DNA of 64,000 nucleotides from Lachnospiraceae bacterium (lineage in GTDB: Bacteria > Bacillota > Clostridia > Lachnospirales > Lachnospiraceae): positions 24,562-88,561 of the forward strand of contig JAFWOE010000003.1 in the NCBI GenBank assembly GCA_017509985.1, read 5' to 3'. Positions 62,576 to 64,000 of this stretch are shown one piece after another. The notes beneath the pieces were generated by a model, which worked only from the letters and a program-made list of their open reading frames with translations, did no database searches and was not told where the DNA came from. The stretch's first letter is position 1. Every line of letters starts with the position of its first letter. A program made the translations under genes and the position numbers.

Positions 62576-63013
62576 CTATAAACCGAGATATTTTTTGAAC
62601 TCTGGCAGATACTTCCTCGACACATAATCCTTGCAGCCGTTTTTCAGCTTCAGTAAAAGTGTCCCGCTGAACCCCGGTTCAATGCTGTCCATATAAGACA
62701 GATTGATCAGTGTGGTTTTGGATATCTGCATAAACTGTTTTCCCAGCTGCAGGCCGATCTCGTAAAGTCTTTTTCGTGAACGGTATTTTTTCTTTTCTCC
62801 GTAGATGATCGTGTCGCCGTCCTCTACCCGGACCATGAATATTTCTTTAGGCTGCAGAACGATCAGGTCTTCTTCGTTCTGCAGGGCAGTAACGGGTGTC
62901 TCACCTGTACTGAATATGTCGATCATACGCCGGACCTCATCCGTAACCTTATCGGTATAGATCACCGCATAAGGCTCTTTATAATCAGTAGAAATGTCTA
63001 CACTAACCTTCAT
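62576..63013 (-). CDS. LytTR-domain transcriptional regulator
   Basis: A 145-residue protein without a receiver domain. The C-terminal LytTR DNA-binding domain spans about residues 50-145 (PKEIFMVRVEDGDTIIYGEK, FMQISKTTLINLSYMDSI, YVSRKYLPEFKKYLGL). The N-terminal 45 residues are a small variable region. The ATG at 63013 follows AAAGGAG; the longer frame from 63046 begins at the expected transcription start and is rejected. It probably controls its own promoter. Confidence 0.92.
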   Translation of the reverse strand: MKVSVDISTDYKEPYAVIYTDKVTDEVRRMIDIFSTGETPVTALQNEEDLIVLQPKEIFMVRVEDGDTIIYGEKKKYRSRKRLYEIGLQLGKQFMQISKTTLINLSYMDSIEPGFSGTLLLKLKNGCKDYVSRKYLPEFKKYLGL

Positions 63014-63043
63014 GCCGGTCTCCTTTCTGTTTGATGGTGTCAT

Positions 63044-63082
63044 CATACATTATACTGCGGGGATTGTCCCGACATTTAAGGC
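63044..63082 (-). promoter_or_regulatory. Shared LytTR-type promoter element, copy B
   Basis: On the minus strand TAAATG, 18 bases (with TGTCGGGACA and GGGACAATCCC palindromes), then TATAATG (-10 at 63049-63054). The match to copy A continues past the -10 box. Transcription would begin near 63042, about 30 bases before the ATG. Confidence 0.7.
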
Positions 63083-63301
63083 AAGTGGCAAAATATAGGC
63101 GGTGAAATGCAGCCAGGGGGTGTTCGGAGGCTGTTCCCGACAGACAGCTTTTAAACTTATGATGTTCGATTGCATATTATTGCGATAAGGCGCTTGCAAC
63201 AGTTTAAGAAAAATGTTTAGACTATAGCTGAACGAGGCAGAAAAAAATGTCATTAAAAAACGCAATCCTGGCAGATACAACCACGGGGAATGGAGGTTAA
63301 A

Positions 63302-63712
63302 ATGGGCTTGTTTAAAAAGACCGAAAAAGGAGAACTGGGTGTCGAACTGTTTCGGAAGAAGATCGACTTCTGGTCTTTCGTTCCGCCGGAAGGCTGCTTG
63401 GATCAGTATGAAGCTGTCATGCGGCGGTCTTTTCCGAATGCTTCACGTATCCATCTGCTGTACCGCGAGATCGCTCCGGATAAAACGAAAAGCCTGCTGG
63501 AATGGACGGTGCTGCCGGTCAATACATTTAAAAACCTGGACCATATCAAAGACAGCCGGCACAACTATCTTGTAGAAGAAAATGAAAAACAATATCTGGT
63601 TCAGCTTTCGCAGGAAGAAATCACTGCCACGGAAGTGATAAAAACGGTGCATGAAAAAGCGTTCATTCTTGGCGAAAACCGTTATGAACGGCTGTCAACG
63701 GTAGTTTTATAA
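63302..63712 (+). CDS. Conserved-looking cytosolic protein, function unknown
   Basis: A 136-residue soluble protein with no membrane segment or motif that I know. It is rich in charged and aromatic residues (KKIDFWSFVPPEGCLDQYEA). The start at 63302 is supported by GGAGG seven bases upstream, which overlaps a competing ATG at 63290. It is divergent from the LytTR operon and ends before a hairpin at 63783. Confidence 0.65.
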   Translation: MGLFKKTEKGELGVELFRKKIDFWSFVPPEGCLDQYEAVMRRSFPNASRIHLLYREIAPDKTKSLLEWTVLPVNTFKNLDHIKDSRHNYLVEENEKQYLVQLSQEEITATEVIKTVHEKAFILGENRYERLSTVVL

Positions 63713-63782
63713 CACACGGGAAGCAGAATTAACAGTACTTAATTGGGTCAACGATATCCCTGCGCTGCAGAAAAAGAGAAAA

Positions 63783-63825
63783 GAAACAGCGGAGCCTCAA
63801 AAAACTTGATTTTCCGCTGTTTTCG
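63783..63825. terminator. Terminator between the unknown gene and tRNA-Arg
   Basis: AAACAGCGGA pairs with TCCGCTGTTT around an 18-base loop. T-rich sequence follows on both strands, so it may serve the plus-strand gene and the minus-strand tRNA. Confidence 0.75.
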
Positions 63826-63899
63826 CGTTCCTGGCGGGATTCGAACCCACGACCTTCCGCTTAGGAGGCGGACGCTCTATCCTGCTGAGCTACAGAAAC
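63826..63899 (-). tRNA. tRNA-Arg (anticodon CCU)
   Basis: Cloverleaf on the minus strand: acceptor GTTTCTG with CAGGAAC (one G-U pair), D arm TAGCTCAGCAGGATAGAGC, anticodon stem CCGCC-type with loop CTCCTAA, T loop GGTTCGAATCC. The anticodon is CCT in DNA, reading AGG. Discriminator G; no encoded CCA. Confidence 0.94.
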
Positions 63900-64000
63900 A
63901 TCTTTTTAAGTACGATGTACAGCATACCACAGACAGGGAGAGGATTTCAAGGCTGTACCCGGGAAAAAATAATACAATACACGTATGCTTGTGTGATATA

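Noticed and set aside
63050..63280. Minus-strand 76-codon frame before the LytTR gene
   Set aside because: It covers the LytTR promoter element and has no ribosome site.

Overview
The window looks like chromosomal core sequence from an anaerobic gut-type Firmicute, most likely a member of the Lachnospiraceae. This rests on gene content and style: a Cym1/PreP-type M16C protease, QueH, HemZ, a yeast-type Asd, several small families typical of that group (DUF6472, DUF6142-like, a 98-residue single-pass protein), strong AGGAGG ribosome sites, sigma-A promoters, and a perfect CIRCE operator. GC content is near 50 percent and coding is dense. I see no prophage, insertion sequence, integrase, CRISPR array or rRNA operon. 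Genus and species cannot be read from this sequence.

Layout. 1-11.2 kb: a tightly overlapping plus-strand run of a truncated glycosyltransferase, M16C peptidase, era, recO, a two-gene heterodimeric ABC exporter, and an unusual XRE-cupin-acyl-CoA synthetase fusion. 11.3-24 kb: a zinc-ribbon membrane protein, tRNA-Gly(CCC), a flippase-like protein, queH, asd, topB, a secreted propeller-like protein, a basic amino acid decarboxylase, exodeoxyribonuclease III, argS and a CPBP protease, then a pair of GGGAACCGTCCC hairpin repeats. 24-36.3 kb: a beta-CASP nuclease, apt, the (p)ppGpp synthetase/hydrolase, a glyoxalase II-like hydrolase, hemZ, hisS, aspS and htpG. 36.4-43.3 kb: small surface proteins, cold shock protein, pyrC, an M29-type aminopeptidase and a lipoprotein.

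43.3-51.5 kb lies on the minus strand: a MATE exporter, a CIRCE-controlled Hsp20, and a seven-gene transcription unit (oligopeptide ABC importer, metallophosphoesterase, DUF6472). That unit ends in a large nested inverted-repeat element. 51.6-55.9 kb: a uroporphyrinogen decarboxylase-type methyltransferase divergent from a PucR-type regulator, an alpha/beta hydrolase and a HAD phosphatase.

55.9-60.5 kb is the most interesting stretch. It is a minus-strand five-gene unit of a TcdA-like E1 enzyme with an extra N-terminal domain, a TtcA-like tRNA thiolase, a LarE-DUF4298 fusion, an Rrf2 regulator with three candidate Fe-S cysteines, and a two-part DUF2284 protein. Its promoter closely matches the promoter of the LytTR-DUF3021 operon at 62.1-63.0 kb, which suggests that a LytTR regulator controls this sulfur and tRNA-modification unit. 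A second uroporphyrinogen decarboxylase-type gene lies between the two. The window ends with a small unknown gene and tRNA-Arg(CCU).
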